The notes beneath the pieces were generated by a model, which saw nothing but the letters and a program-made list of their open reading frames with translations, did no database searches and was not told where the DNA came from. Positions 16,782 to 26,212 of a stretch of 64,000 nucleotides of DNA are shown here, in pieces. This DNA comes from Bacteroidota bacterium (GTDB lineage Bacteria; Bacteroidota; Bacteroidia; Palsa-965). The stretch is from positions 310,001-374,000 of the forward strand of contig JADBYT010000002.1 in NCBI GenBank assembly GCA_020402865.1. The letters run 5' to 3'. A program made the position numbers and the translations under genes. Position 1 is the first letter of the stretch. Each line of letters starts with the position of its first letter.

Positions 16782-18971
16782 ATGTCAACCATCCGTTTCA
16801 ACGCGCTTGCTGATACCATGCACCGCAAGCCTGTGGAAGTAGCTGTGCCGGCCGGCACGGTAGCCAACTACTTTGGCGAGAATGTGTTTGGGAAAGACGC
16901 CATGCGTCAGTTCCTTTCCGAAGAGGCCTATGCCAGCGTAATGGCCGCCATTGAAAAAGGAGAGGCGCTCGACCGTAAAATGGCCGATCAGATTGCTTCG
17001 GGCATGAAAGCCTGGGCTGCTTCAAAAGGTGCTTCGCACTACACCCACTGGTTTCAGCCGCTTACCGGAGCAACCGCCGAGAAACACGATGCGTTTTTTG
17101 AACCCGTAGAAGGCGGCCGCGCTATTGAACGCTTTGGTGGCGGACAGCTTGTGCAGCAGGAGCCCGATGCGTCGAGCTTCCCCAATGGCGGAATCCGTAA
17201 TACATTTGAAGCCCGTGGCTACACCGCATGGGATCCTTCTTCGCCGGCTTTCATTATTGGTGATACACTTTGCATTCCCACCATTTTCGTGTCGTACACC
17301 GGCGAGGCGCTCGATTTCAAAACGCCGCTGCTCAAAGCCCTGCATGCGCTAGATAAAGCCGCAGTGGAAGTGTGCCAGTATTTCGACCGGAACGTAACCA
17401 AAGTGGTGGCTACGCTGGGTTGGGAACAGGAATATTTTTTGGTTGATGAAGCCCTGTTCAATGCCCGCCCTGACCTTGCCATTACCGGCCGCACGTTGTT
17501 TGGTGCTGCTCCGGCAAAAGGCCAGCAGCTTGAAGATCACTACTTCGGATCAATTCCCGAACGCGTTACAGCCTTCATGCTCGACCTCGAAATTGAGGCG
17601 CATAAACTGGGCATTCCCATCAAAACCCGCCACAACGAAGTAGCGCCTAACCAGTTTGAGTGTGCACCGGTGTACGAAGAAATCAACCTTGCTGTTGATC
17701 ACAACCAGTTGCTGATGGATATTATGGACAAAATTTCGCGCCGCCATAAATTCCGCGTACTGCTTCACGAAAAACCTTTTGCAGGCGTAAACGGCAGCGG
17801 TAAACACAACAACTGGTCGCTGGCTACCAACACCGGCAAAAACCTGCTCAGCCCCGGCAAAACGCCCAAAACCAACCTGCAGTTTCTTACCTTCTTCATC
17901 AATACCATCAAGGCGTTTCATGATAATGCCGATTTGCTGCGCGCCACCATTGCCAGCGCCGGCAACGATCACCGCCTCGGCGCAAACGAAGCGCCCCCGG
18001 CCATTATGTCGGTATTCCTCGGCACACAGCTTTCAAAAGTGCTTGATGAACTGGAGGAAAAACTCAAAGGCGGCAAAATGACGCCCGATGAAAAAACCGC
18101 ACTCAAACTCAACATCGGCAAAATTCCCGACATTCTGCTTGATAATACCGACCGCAACCGCACTTCGCCGTTTGCTTTTACCGGCAATAAGTTTGAGTTC
18201 CGCGCCGTAGGCTCATCAGCCAACTGCGCAGGTGCCATGACTGTGCTGAACACCATTATGGCTGATCAGCTTATCAAATTCCACAAGGAAGTGGAAGCGC
18301 TCATTGCCAAAGGCAAAGAGAAAGACGAAGCCATCTTCCAGATTCTGCGCAACTACATCGTTGATTCAAAACGCATCCGTTTTGAAGGAAACGGCTACGG
18401 CGAAGAATGGGTAAAAGAAGCCAAAAAACGCGGCCTGAATAATTTCAAAACCACGCCCGAAGCCCTCCTCGCATGGACACGCAAGGAGTTTGTGCAGTTG
18501 TTTGAACGTCACCACGTAATGAATGATCGTGAGCAGCATGCGCGTTATGAGATTTATCTGGAAATGTATGTGAAGAAAATCCAGATCGAAGCGCGTGTAA
18601 TGGGCGATCTGGCTGTGAACAGCATTATTCCCACCGCGCTTCAGTATCAGAACACCCTCATCAGCAACGTGCGTGGTTTGAAAGAAGTGCTTTCTGCTGC
18701 AGAGTTTAAGAAAGCCGCCGCCATTCAGCTTGATATGATTAAAGAGGTGTCTGATCATGTGGCTGCCATTAAAACCAATGTGGATGCCATGATTGAAGAG
18801 CGCAAGAAGGCAAACAATATTGAAGACTGGAAGAAAAAAGCCGAGGCATACTGCAACAAAGTGAAGCCGTACTTTGATGTAATCCGCGATAATGCAGATA
18901 AACTTGAAATGCTGGTGGCCGACGAAGCCTGGCCGTTGCCCAAGTACCGTGAATTGTTGTTTACTAAATAA
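16782..18971 (+). CDS. glnN: Type III glutamine synthetase (GSIII)
   Basis: A 729-residue protein, the same length as the Bacteroides GSIII enzymes. Signatures include GGxQ-type N-terminal motif FGGGQLVQQEPDASS, the GSIII stretch RHNEVAPNQFECAPVYEE, the ATP-binding FAGVNGSGKHNNWSL (about residue 335), and RTSPFAFTGNKFEFRAVGSS near residue 465. It makes glutamine from glutamate, ammonia and ATP in the cytoplasm and forms double-ring dodecamers. The frame is open from an upstream TTG at 16749, but that lies inside the -7 element; the ATG at 16782 after an A-rich leader is the start. Regulation by nitrogen is likely but no site is visible. Confidence 0.97.
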   Translation: MSTIRFNALADTMHRKPVEVAVPAGTVANYFGENVFGKDAMRQFLSEEAYASVMAAIEKGEALDRKMADQIASGMKAWAASKGASHYTHWFQPLTGATAEKHDAFFEPVEGGRAIERFGGGQLVQQEPDASSFPNGGIRNTFEARGYTAWDPSSPAFIIGDTLCIPTIFVSYTGEALDFKTPLLKALHALDKAAVEVCQYFDRNVTKVVATLGWEQEYFLVDEALFNARPDLAITGRTLFGAAPAKGQQLEDHYFGSIPERVTAFMLDLEIEAHKLGIPIKTRHNEVAPNQFECAPVYEEINLAVDHNQLLMDIMDKISRRHKFRVLLHEKPFAGVNGSGKHNNWSLATNTGKNLLSPGKTPKTNLQFLTFFINTIKAFHDNADLLRATIASAGNDHRLGANEAPPAIMSVFLGTQLSKVLDELEEKLKGGKMTPDEKTALKLNIGKIPDILLDNTDRNRTSPFAFTGNKFEFRAVGSSANCAGAMTVLNTIMADQLIKFHKEVEALIAKGKEKDEAIFQILRNYIVDSKRIRFEGNGYGEEWVKEAKKRGLNNFKTTPEALLAWTRKEFVQLFERHHVMNDREQHARYEIYLEMYVKKIQIEARVMGDLAVNSIIPTALQYQNTLISNVRGLKEVLSAAEFKKAAAIQLDMIKEVSDHVAAIKTNVDAMIEERKKANNIEDWKKKAEAYCNKVKPYFDVIRDNADKLEMLVADEAWPLPKYRELLFTK

Positions 18972-18994
18972 TTGAGTGAAATAAGTTGAAGTGT

Positions 18995-19028
18995 CCGGAC
19001 AGAAAAATAGTTTTCTGTCCGGATTTTT
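18995..19028 (+). terminator. Rho-independent terminator of glnN
   Basis: A 12-bp perfect stem (18995-19006 with 19011-19022, CCGGACAGAAAA/TTTTCTGTCCGG), ATAG loop, then ATTTTTTG. Confidence 0.95.
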
Positions 19029-19146
19029 TGTATCTAATTTCCGGCGAGGCGTTATAAGTGTAAATACAGCCAGCGGATCCACGGTTGTAAATAAACAAAA
19101 GGCAGAAATAACGCTGCCTGCAAGGTTTAACCCATACACGATACAG

Positions 19147-21240
19147 ATGAAACGCATTTTAGTATGCATGCTGCTGGCATGCAGCCTCACCGGCTATGCC
19201 CAATTGCGAACGGCACATCAGCTTTACGAACGCGGCCAGTATGCGGCGGCTTATACCTATTATAATAATTCAAAGGAAAAGGTCTCAAAGCAGGATAAGG
19301 CTCTTATTTATTTCCGTATGGCTGAATGCAGCCGCCGCCTCTGCAAATTTGAAGATGCAGCCAAAGACTACGGTCGTGCCGTAAAAGCCGGGTATGCCGA
19401 TGATAAGGCGTTGCTGCTGCAGGGCGATATGCTTATGGCTGCAGGAAAGTATGAGCAGGCGCTGGGCGTTTATAACGCTTATCAGGAGCGCGTACCGAGC
19501 GATCCTGCCGGGGCGCGCGGCATTACTTCGGCCCGTTTGGCAGCACGGTGGATAAACGAAATAAATTCCTGCTGGACGGTGAGCAACGTAAAATCACTCA
19601 ATACGAAGGAGAGTGAGTTTTCGCCTACCTGGGTAGATAAAAAGCACAGTGGCATTGCGTTTACAGCGCAGCGGGCCATTGAAACAGGCAACATAGGCGG
19701 CCCGCCGGTTGACCCGATTTCAGGCGGCTTTTTCAGCGATGTGTTTGAAGCGCGGCTTGATAAAAAAGGGAGCTGGAGTGCGCCGGCTGGCATTAATGGC
19801 GAGGTAAACCGCCCGGTGGCCAACGAAGGCTCGTCGTGCATTCTTGCCAAAGGAAACCGCATGTACTTTACGCGCTCAGAGCGTTTGCGCCGCAAGTATC
19901 AGACCTGTCATATTTACTATGCCGACAAACTTGGCGCTGCATGGGGCGTGCCACAAATGGTTGATTTCGGACTGGATGCGGAGGTGCTGGATAATTACAA
20001 CTTTCGTCACCCCGCCATCAGTGCCGACGGGCAGGTGATGGTGTTTACATCTGATATGCCCGGCAATTTGGGCGGCGTTTGTTCTGATTTGTGGGTGTCG
20101 AACTGGGATGCACGCAGCAAAACATGGGGCAGGCCCGAACATTTGGGAAGCATGATAAACACCACAGGCCGCGAAGGTTTTCCGTATATCCACGACGATG
20201 GCTCGCTTTATTTTTCGAGCGACGGGCTGGCGGGGCTGGGCGGTTTGGATTTGTTTCGGGCGCCGAAACTTCCGGGCAGCAAATGGGCGTGGGGGCAGCC
20301 CGAAAACCTGCGCCTGCCATTTAATTCGCCGCAAGATGATTTCGGGATTTTGTTTGACGGGCTTAAACAGCGCGGCTACCTTTCTTCAAACCGCGAAGGT
20401 GGTAAAGGCAAAGATGACATCTGGTCGTTTGAAGCCGCACCCAAAAACGCACAGGGCCTTGTTACCGATTGCGACACAAAGCAGCCCGTAGGCGGTGCCG
20501 TAATTACGGTTACGCCCTCGGCAGGTGCAGCCTTTGCGGTAAGCAGCAATGCTGATGGAAGTTTTGGGTTCACCGGCCGCCACGGCACCAGCTATGTGCT
20601 TTCGATAGATGGCAGCAAGGCCAGCTGCGGCCAAACCACCGGTTATCTCAGTTTGCCTGCTTTACTGCGCCCGGTAATAAAATTTGATGCCGATTCGGTG
20701 TGCAGTATCAGCACACAAAGCTGCCTCACGGCTATTCCGCCCAAAGAAGAAATTGCCTTTCCGGCCGTGCTTTACAAACTGGCCAGCGCCGAGCTGGAGC
20801 CGTCGTCAAAAGACTCACTCGATTTTCTGTACCGCCTGCTCACCGAAAACCCAGCTATGGTGATCGAAATTGCGGCACACACCGATAGTCGCGGTTCAGA
20901 AAAGGCCAATCTTACGCTCTCCGAAAGACGCGCACAGGCCTGTGTAAATTATCTGGTGCATGAAAAAGGCGTTGATCCGCGTCGTATAGTGGCTAAAGGC
21001 TTTGGCGAGTTACGCCCGCTGAAATTAGCAAACGGCACTGCATTAACAGAGGCTTACATCAATTCACGCCCCGAAAACGAACGCGAAGCATTGCATCAGT
21101 TAAACCGGCGCACGGTTTTCCGGATTGTAGCAAATAACTTTCAGAATCCTGCCGGTTCGGGAGTAACACCCGAGGTAAAAAAGGGCTTTTTCGATGATAG
21201 CATCGAACTTTCTCCGGCCGAAGACACAGAAAAAGACTAA
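19147..21240 (+). CDS. porE: PorE-type T9SS periplasmic protein: TPR, PD40 propeller, CRD and OmpA domains (copy 1)
   Basis: A 697-residue protein. Signal peptide at 1-19 (MKRILVCMLLACSLTGYAQ). Residues about 20-150 form TPR-like helices (AHQLYERGQYAAAYTYYNNS, YFRMAECSRRL). Residues about 170-430 form a PD40/WD40-type propeller with FSPTWVDKKHSGIAFT, HPAISADGQVMVFTSD, LYFSSDGLAGLGGLDLF. A carboxypeptidase-regulatory-like domain lies at about 440-530, and an OmpA peptidoglycan-binding domain from about 560 (HTDSRGSEKANLTLSERRA, KGFGELRPL). This order is that of Porphyromonas PorE, which tethers the type IX secretion machinery to peptidoglycan. A longer upstream frame overlaps the glnN terminator and is rejected. 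A second copy follows directly. Confidence 0.85.
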   Translation: MKRILVCMLLACSLTGYAQLRTAHQLYERGQYAAAYTYYNNSKEKVSKQDKALIYFRMAECSRRLCKFEDAAKDYGRAVKAGYADDKALLLQGDMLMAAGKYEQALGVYNAYQERVPSDPAGARGITSARLAARWINEINSCWTVSNVKSLNTKESEFSPTWVDKKHSGIAFTAQRAIETGNIGGPPVDPISGGFFSDVFEARLDKKGSWSAPAGINGEVNRPVANEGSSCILAKGNRMYFTRSERLRRKYQTCHIYYADKLGAAWGVPQMVDFGLDAEVLDNYNFRHPAISADGQVMVFTSDMPGNLGGVCSDLWVSNWDARSKTWGRPEHLGSMINTTGREGFPYIHDDGSLYFSSDGLAGLGGLDLFRAPKLPGSKWAWGQPENLRLPFNSPQDDFGILFDGLKQRGYLSSNREGGKGKDDIWSFEAAPKNAQGLVTDCDTKQPVGGAVITVTPSAGAAFAVSSNADGSFGFTGRHGTSYVLSIDGSKASCGQTTGYLSLPALLRPVIKFDADSVCSISTQSCLTAIPPKEEIAFPAVLYKLASAELEPSSKDSLDFLYRLLTENPAMVIEIAAHTDSRGSEKANLTLSERRAQACVNYLVHEKGVDPRRIVAKGFGELRPLKLANGTALTEAYINSRPENEREALHQLNRRTVFRIVANNFQNPAGSGVTPEVKKGFFDDSIELSPAEDTEKD

Positions 21241-21283
21241 AGTGTTTGTTGAAAATCCGGGCGGCCAACCCCGCTTTTACAGC

Positions 21284-21317
21284 CCCCGTTCCCGTGCCGC
21301 CTGAGCCGGGAGCGGGG
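21284..21317 (+). other. GC-rich hairpin between the two porE-like genes
   Basis: An 11-bp stem with one G-T pair (21284-21294 with 21307-21317, CCCCGTTCCCG/CGGGAGCGGGG) and a 12-base loop. There is no T-tract, so termination is uncertain; it may be a processing or stability element. The surrounding 289-bp gap holds no gene. Confidence 0.5.
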
Positions 21318-21529
21318 TCGCTGATTAAATTAATGAGATTGATATACAGCCTGTTGTGCTTAGCCCGCAAAAGCGGTCGTATCTTCTGCCGGGGCAGTCG
21401 TTATACAAATGACTGTTAAGAATATCCGGCAGGTTGCGCATAAAAAAATGTGTGTCAATTTCGATATTTGAAGGATTTGTATATCTTAGCAGCCACGTCA
21501 AACCCAAAGAAACACTAACGCAGCACCCT

Positions 21530-23845
21530 ATGAAACTCGTTAAGGTACTCTCTGCGATTCTTGTTTTTCTGCTTGCATTCACCGCTACGGCGCATGCACA
21601 GAAAAATTTTATCCGCGATGCAGATCGTGCTTTTCAATCGGAACAGTATTACAGTGCGATTGATTTGTACAAAAAGGGCATGTCCAAGATTAAAAACAAA
21701 CAGGAGAAAGCCCGAATCACCTTCCAGATTGCTGAATGCTACCGCAAAATCAACGACTGGAAACAGGCCGAAAGTTGGTACAACAAGGCCATCAAAGCCA
21801 AGCACACAGATGATAAAATGTATCTCTGGGTAGCCGAAGCCAAAAAAATTAACCAGAAATACGATGAGGCCATCACCGCATTTCAGGAGTACCAGAAAAT
21901 GGTGCCTTCTGATCCTGCCGGCGAAAATGGCATCAAGTCGAGCGAGCTTTCACAGAAATGGAAAGACGCGCCCACCCGTTGGGTAGTAGAAAACGTAGCT
22001 CAGATTAATTCGAAAGACTACGATTTTTCTCCCACCTACGGCGATAAAAAACACACCACCCTTATTTTCACTTCGCAGCGCGAAGGCCAGACCGGCAATA
22101 AAGTGGACCCGATTTCGGGTACCATGTATTCCGACCTGTTTGAAACCAAGGTGGACAAAAACGGCAAATGGAGTTCGCCCGGTGTGCTGCAGGGCGATGT
22201 AAACAGCGGCCTCGGCAACGAAGGTGCCAGCTGTGTAAACAAAAAGGCCGACAAAATTTATTTCACCCGTTGCGATCAGGCCAAGAAATCGCTCATTACC
22301 TGCAAAATTTACATGGCTGCCAAAAAAGGCAACGCATGGGGTGAGCCCGAACTGGTTGACTTTGGTCTTGATGCTGCCGTGCTCGACAGCTTCCACTTCC
22401 GTCACCCCACCATCAGTGCCGATGATCAGGTAATGGTGTTCTCTTCAGACATGAAAGGAACCACCGGTGGTTTGAAGTCTGACCTGTGGATGTCTGTATA
22501 TGACAAAAAAGCCAAGAAATGGGGCAAACCCAGCAACCTTGGCGCTGCCATTAACACCGCCGGCCGCGAAGGTTTCCCCTTCCTGCACGAAAGTGGTGAT
22601 CTTTACTTCTCTTCAGACGGACATCTCGGTATGGGTGGTCTTGATATTTTCAAGGCGGCCAAACAGCCCGGTGATGCCTGGAAATGGGGCAACGTAGAAA
22701 ACCTCAAATACCCGATGAACTCGCCCGGCGACGATTTCGGTATCGTGTTTGACGGTAAAAAAGAACGCGGCTTCCTCACCTCAAACCGCGAAGGCACCAA
22801 AGGATCTGATGATATCTGGTCTTTTTACATGCCGCCGCTGGTGTTTAAACTTGAAGGTGTGGTAACCGACTGCAAATATGGTCCTTCCATTTTTGTACAA
22901 GGTGCTTCCGTTCGTATTGTGGGTTCCGACGGTTCGGCTGTGGAAGTTCCCACAGACGCACAGGGTAAATATTCGGCTTCACTTCTTCCCGAAGTATCAT
23001 ACGTGGTTACGGTATTCTCCGATAAAGGCCGCAGCTCTAAGGCTGAAAACTACCTGAACCTGCCCGATAAAGACAAAGGCAAACTCACCACAATTGGTCA
23101 GAACGAGTCGAAAAATTACACACTTGATTTCTGTCTGGTACCGGCCGAAACTGAAATCCGTTTCCCCGCCGTACTGTATGACCTTAACAAGTCGAACCTG
23201 CGTCCTGAGTCGAAAGATTCACTCAACTTCCTCTATCAGACGTTGATTGATAACCCGACCATCATTATCGAAATTGGTTCACATACTGACTCTCGTTCTT
23301 CAAACGCCTACAACCAGAAACTTTCACAGGCACGTGCTCAGGCCTGCGTTGATTACCTTACCAAAGAAAAAGGTATCCCCGCAGCCCGCATGGTAGCCAA
23401 AGGTTACGGCGAAGAGCGTCCGCTGCGTATGGGCGATGGCAATGTACTCACCGAGAAGTACATTATGAGCCAGAAAACCAAGCAGGAGCAGGAAGCACTG
23501 CACCAGCTTAACCGCCGCACGGTATTCCGCGTAATCAGCTGGGATTATGTTGATCCTACCAAACCTGCCGATCCGAACCAGCGTAAAATTGTTCGTCCGA
23601 AAGTTCTTTCAGGTGCGTTTGACGACATGGGTGATACCACAGGTGCAGATGTAAAAGAAGAACCGCAGCAGCAGGCACCCGCTCCGGCGCCAGCACCCGC
23701 TCCGGCTCCCGGCACACCGAAGCCCGGTGCCACCACACCTGCCGGCAGCAAGCCCGGTGCCACTACACCCGCAGGCAGCAAGCCCGCAGGCACCACGCCT
23801 CCCAAAACACAGCCTGCTACTACTCCGGCAAAGCCCAAGTACTAA
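21530..23845 (+). CDS. PorE-type T9SS periplasmic protein (copy 2) with Pro/Ala-rich tail
   Basis: A 771-residue paralogue of the preceding protein with the same domain order. Signal peptide MKLVKVLSAILVFLLAFTAT; TPR region with FQSEQYYSAIDLYKKGM and WYNKAIKAKHTDDKM; PD40 propeller with FSPTYGDKKHTTLIFTSQRE, HPTISADDQVMVFSSDMKG and LYFSSDGHLGMGGLDIFKA; carboxypeptidase-regulatory-like domain; OmpA domain with SHTDSRSSNAYNQKLSQARA and KGYGEERPLR. It adds a low-complexity tail (about residues 715-771) of APAPAPAP and TTPAGSKPGA repeats, possibly a cell-wall-spanning linker. The in-frame region upstream of the ATG at 21530 has no signal peptide, so this start is preferred. Likely arose by tandem duplication. 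Confidence 0.85.
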   Translation: MKLVKVLSAILVFLLAFTATAHAQKNFIRDADRAFQSEQYYSAIDLYKKGMSKIKNKQEKARITFQIAECYRKINDWKQAESWYNKAIKAKHTDDKMYLWVAEAKKINQKYDEAITAFQEYQKMVPSDPAGENGIKSSELSQKWKDAPTRWVVENVAQINSKDYDFSPTYGDKKHTTLIFTSQREGQTGNKVDPISGTMYSDLFETKVDKNGKWSSPGVLQGDVNSGLGNEGASCVNKKADKIYFTRCDQAKKSLITCKIYMAAKKGNAWGEPELVDFGLDAAVLDSFHFRHPTISADDQVMVFSSDMKGTTGGLKSDLWMSVYDKKAKKWGKPSNLGAAINTAGREGFPFLHESGDLYFSSDGHLGMGGLDIFKAAKQPGDAWKWGNVENLKYPMNSPGDDFGIVFDGKKERGFLTSNREGTKGSDDIWSFYMPPLVFKLEGVVTDCKYGPSIFVQGASVRIVGSDGSAVEVPTDAQGKYSASLLPEVSYVVTVFSDKGRSSKAENYLNLPDKDKGKLTTIGQNESKNYTLDFCLVPAETEIRFPAVLYDLNKSNLRPESKDSLNFLYQTLIDNPTIIIEIGSHTDSRSSNAYNQKLSQARAQACVDYLTKEKGIPAARMVAKGYGEERPLRMGDGNVLTEKYIMSQKTKQEQEALHQLNRRTVFRVISWDYVDPTKPADPNQRKIVRPKVLSGAFDDMGDTTGADVKEEPQQQAPAPAPAPAPAPGTPKPGATTPAGSKPGATTPAGSKPAGTTPPKTQPATTPAKPKY

Positions 23846-23868
23846 GCCGCTGTAAGGCATAAAAGCAC

Positions 23869-23876
23869 TACCTTTG
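23869..23876 (+). promoter_or_regulatory. -7 promoter element of purM
   Basis: Exact TACCTTTG, 48 bases before the purM ATG. It abuts the terminator of the upstream gene, so transcripts would start within the hairpin sequence. Confidence 0.55.
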
Positions 23877-23913
23877 AGGCCTCTTCCGCAAAACCGGGAG
23901 AGGCTTCTTTTTT
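23876..23913 (+). terminator. Rho-independent terminator of the second porE-like gene
   Basis: A 12-bp stem with two G-T pairs (23876-23887 with 23896-23907) followed by six T (23908-23913). Confidence 0.8.
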
Positions 23914-23923
23914 GCCACAGCAA

Positions 23924-25099
23924 ATGACAGATTTACGCTATAACCAGCGGGGCGTTTCGGCCTCGAAAGAAGATGTGCACAATGCCATTGCACGCATTGA
24001 TAAAGGCCTTTTTCCTGCAGCATTTTGCAAAATTGTGCCCGATTTGCTTACCGGCAGTGAGGAACACTGCATTGTAATGCACGCCGACGGAGCGGGCACA
24101 AAATCGTCGCTGGCATACCTGTGGTGGAAAGAAACCGGCGACCTGAGCGTGTGGAAAGGTATTGCACAGGATGCCATAGTAATGAATACCGACGACTTGC
24201 TGTGTGTAGGCGCTACAGACAATATCCTGCTCTCGTCAACCATCGGCCGCAACAAAAACCTGATTCCCGGCGAAGTGCTTTCGGCCATTATCAATGGCAC
24301 GGAAGAAGTGCTTGAAATGCTGCGCAGCCTGGGCATTGGCATTGCCAGCACCGGCGGCGAAACAGCCGATGTGGGCGATCTCGTACGTACAATTATTGTG
24401 GACTCAACCGTTACCGCCCGCATGCAACGCAGCGAGGTAATCAGTAACGATGGCATTCGTGCAGGCGACGTAATTGTGGGGCTTGCCTCATTCGGGCAGG
24501 CTACCTATGAAACCGAATACAATGGCGGCATGGGCAGCAACGGACTCACGTCGGCCCGGCACGATGTGTTTGCAAATTACCTGGCCGCTAAATACCCCGA
24601 AAGTTTTGACCCGGCCGTTAACCCTGAACTGGTGTACAGCGGCAGTGTAAACTTAACCGATGAAATAGACATTGGCAATGGCCAAACCATGCCCGCCGGC
24701 AAACTGGTGCTTTCGCCAACGCGCACGTATGCACCGGTAATCAAGCAACTGCTGGCCGAAATGCGTGCGCACATACACGGGCTTGTGCATTGCAGCGGTG
24801 GTGCACAAACCAAAGTGCTGCACTTTCTGAAAGAGGGGCATGTAATAAAAGATAACCTGTTTGATGTACCCCCTTTGTTTGCACTTATTCAGGAGCAAAG
24901 TCAAACACCCTGGGCCGAAATGTACAAGGTGTTTAACATGGGGCACCGGATGGAAGTATATCTGGCTCCCGAACATGCCCAGCGTGTAATTGCCATATCA
25001 AAAGGGTTTGGCATTGATGCACAAATTGTGGGGCGGGTAGAAGCAGGTGCAAAAAAACTCACCATTCGTTCAGATAAAGGGGAGTTTATCTATCAGTAA
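23924..25099 (+). CDS. purM: Phosphoribosylformylglycinamidine cyclo-ligase (AIR synthase)
   Basis: A 391-residue AIR synthase, the length usual in Bacteroidota. Start MTDLRYNQRGVSASKEDV, followed by VMHADGAGTKSSLAYLW, VMNTDDLLCVGATDNIL, GGETADVGDL (about residue 145) and FNMGHRMEVY, which are the ATP-binding and FGAM-binding segments of the PurM/ThiL superfamily. It closes the imidazole ring of FGAM with ATP to give AIR in purine synthesis. A TTG at 23912 also opens the frame but lies in the terminator's T-run; the ATG at 23924 is chosen. prfA follows 28 bp later and pyrF after that. Confidence 0.95.
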   Translation: MTDLRYNQRGVSASKEDVHNAIARIDKGLFPAAFCKIVPDLLTGSEEHCIVMHADGAGTKSSLAYLWWKETGDLSVWKGIAQDAIVMNTDDLLCVGATDNILLSSTIGRNKNLIPGEVLSAIINGTEEVLEMLRSLGIGIASTGGETADVGDLVRTIIVDSTVTARMQRSEVISNDGIRAGDVIVGLASFGQATYETEYNGGMGSNGLTSARHDVFANYLAAKYPESFDPAVNPELVYSGSVNLTDEIDIGNGQTMPAGKLVLSPTRTYAPVIKQLLAEMRAHIHGLVHCSGGAQTKVLHFLKEGHVIKDNLFDVPPLFALIQEQSQTPWAEMYKVFNMGHRMEVYLAPEHAQRVIAISKGFGIDAQIVGRVEAGAKKLTIRSDKGEFIYQ

Positions 25100-25127
25100 A
25101 CAATAGAAATAAAGATATTCAATACAT

Positions 25128-26201
25128 ATGATTGATAAGTTAGCGGCTATTGAAGAGCGTTTCAAAGACGTGGAACAGCGCCTTGCCGAACCGGCAGCAA
25201 TGGCTGATATGAAGCTTTTTGCACAGCTTAACCGCGAATACAAGGAGTTGAAAATTATTTCGGAAGCCTATCACAGCTATAAACAGCTGCTTGAGAATAT
25301 TGAATCGGCCAAACGGGTGCTGGCTACTGAAAAGGATCCTGACTTTATAGCCATGGCTAAAGAGGAGTTGGAAGAATTGCATCCCAAACAGCAGGCTGAA
25401 GAAGAACGTATCCGCACCTTGCTTATTCCGAAAGATCCGGAAGATGCCCGCAATGCCGTGCTCGAAATACGTGGCGGCACCGGTGGCGATGAAGCCGCAC
25501 TTTTTGCCGGCGATTTATTCCGCATGTACTCGCGCTTTTGTGAGCAAAATAATTTAAAAGTAGAAGTAGTCGATTTCAGCGAGGGCACCATGGGCGGCTA
25601 CAAGGAAATTATTGCCAATATTATTGGCGATAATGCCTATGGTACGCTGAAATACGAATCAGGTGTACACCGTGTGCAGCGAGTGCCGGATACCGAAACA
25701 CAGGGACGCGTGCATACTTCTGCGGCTACGGTTGTAATTATGCCCGAGGCTGAAGATGTGGATATACAGCTCAACCCGTCAGACATTGACATGCAAACTG
25801 CTCGCTCGGGCGGTGCCGGCGGGCAAAATGTAAACAAGGTGGAGTCGAAAGTAATTCTTACACACAAGCCTTCGGGTATTGTGGTAACCTGCCAGGTAGA
25901 GCGCACCCAGCTGGGCAACCGTGAACGCGCCATGCAAATGTTGCGCACACGTTTGTATGAGCTGGAGTACAATAAGAAAATGGGTGATATTGCCCGTCGC
26001 CGCAAAACGCTTGTAAGTACCGGCGACCGTTCGGCCAAAATACGCACCTACAACTATCCGCAAAGCCGCATTACCGATCATCGAATCGGTTTAACCCAGC
26101 ACAATCTTGAGGCTTTTCTGGCCGGCGATATTGGCAGTATGCTTGAAGCCCTGCAGGTAGCCGAAAATGCCGAACGTTTGCGAGAGGGAACAACCGCCTA
26201 A
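25128..26201 (+). CDS. prfA: Peptide chain release factor 1
   Basis: A 357-residue class I release factor. The catalytic GGQ lies in [16 protein letters not shown] (about residue 230), and the RF1 stop-codon tripeptide has the form PxT (PDT) in [14 protein letters not shown], which assigns it to RF1 (UAA/UAG) rather than RF2 (SPF). The upstream helical domain (about 1-110) and [18 protein letters not shown] are also typical. It acts on the ribosome at termination. Lies between purM and pyrF on the same strand with short gaps, so it is probably part of one transcript. Confidence 0.97.
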   Translation: MIDKLAAIEERFKDVEQRLAEPAAMADMKLFAQLNREYKELKIISEAYHSYKQLLENIESAKRVLATEKDPDFIAMAKEELEELHPKQQAEEERIRTLLIPKDPEDARNAVLEIRGGTGGDEAALFAGDLFRMYSRFCEQNNLKVEVVDFSEGTMGGYKEIIANIIGDNAYGTLKYESGVHRVQRVPDTETQGRVHTSAATVVIMPEAEDVDIQLNPSDIDMQTARSGGAGGQNVNKVESKVILTHKPSGIVVTCQVERTQLGNRERAMQMLRTRLYELEYNKKMGDIARRRKTLVSTGDRSAKIRTYNYPQSRITDHRIGLTQHNLEAFLAGDIGSMLEALQVAENAERLREGTTA

Positions 26202-26212
26202 CCCAAGTAAAG

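Noticed and set aside
18991-19146. N-terminal extension of the first porE-like gene
   Set aside because: It covers the glnN terminator and would place the signal peptide in the middle of the protein.
23545-23838. Long Gly/Ala/Val open frame on the minus strand opposite the end of the second porE-like gene
   Set aside because: It is the complement of the Pro/Ala/Thr repeat of the real gene and has no family resemblance or start signal.
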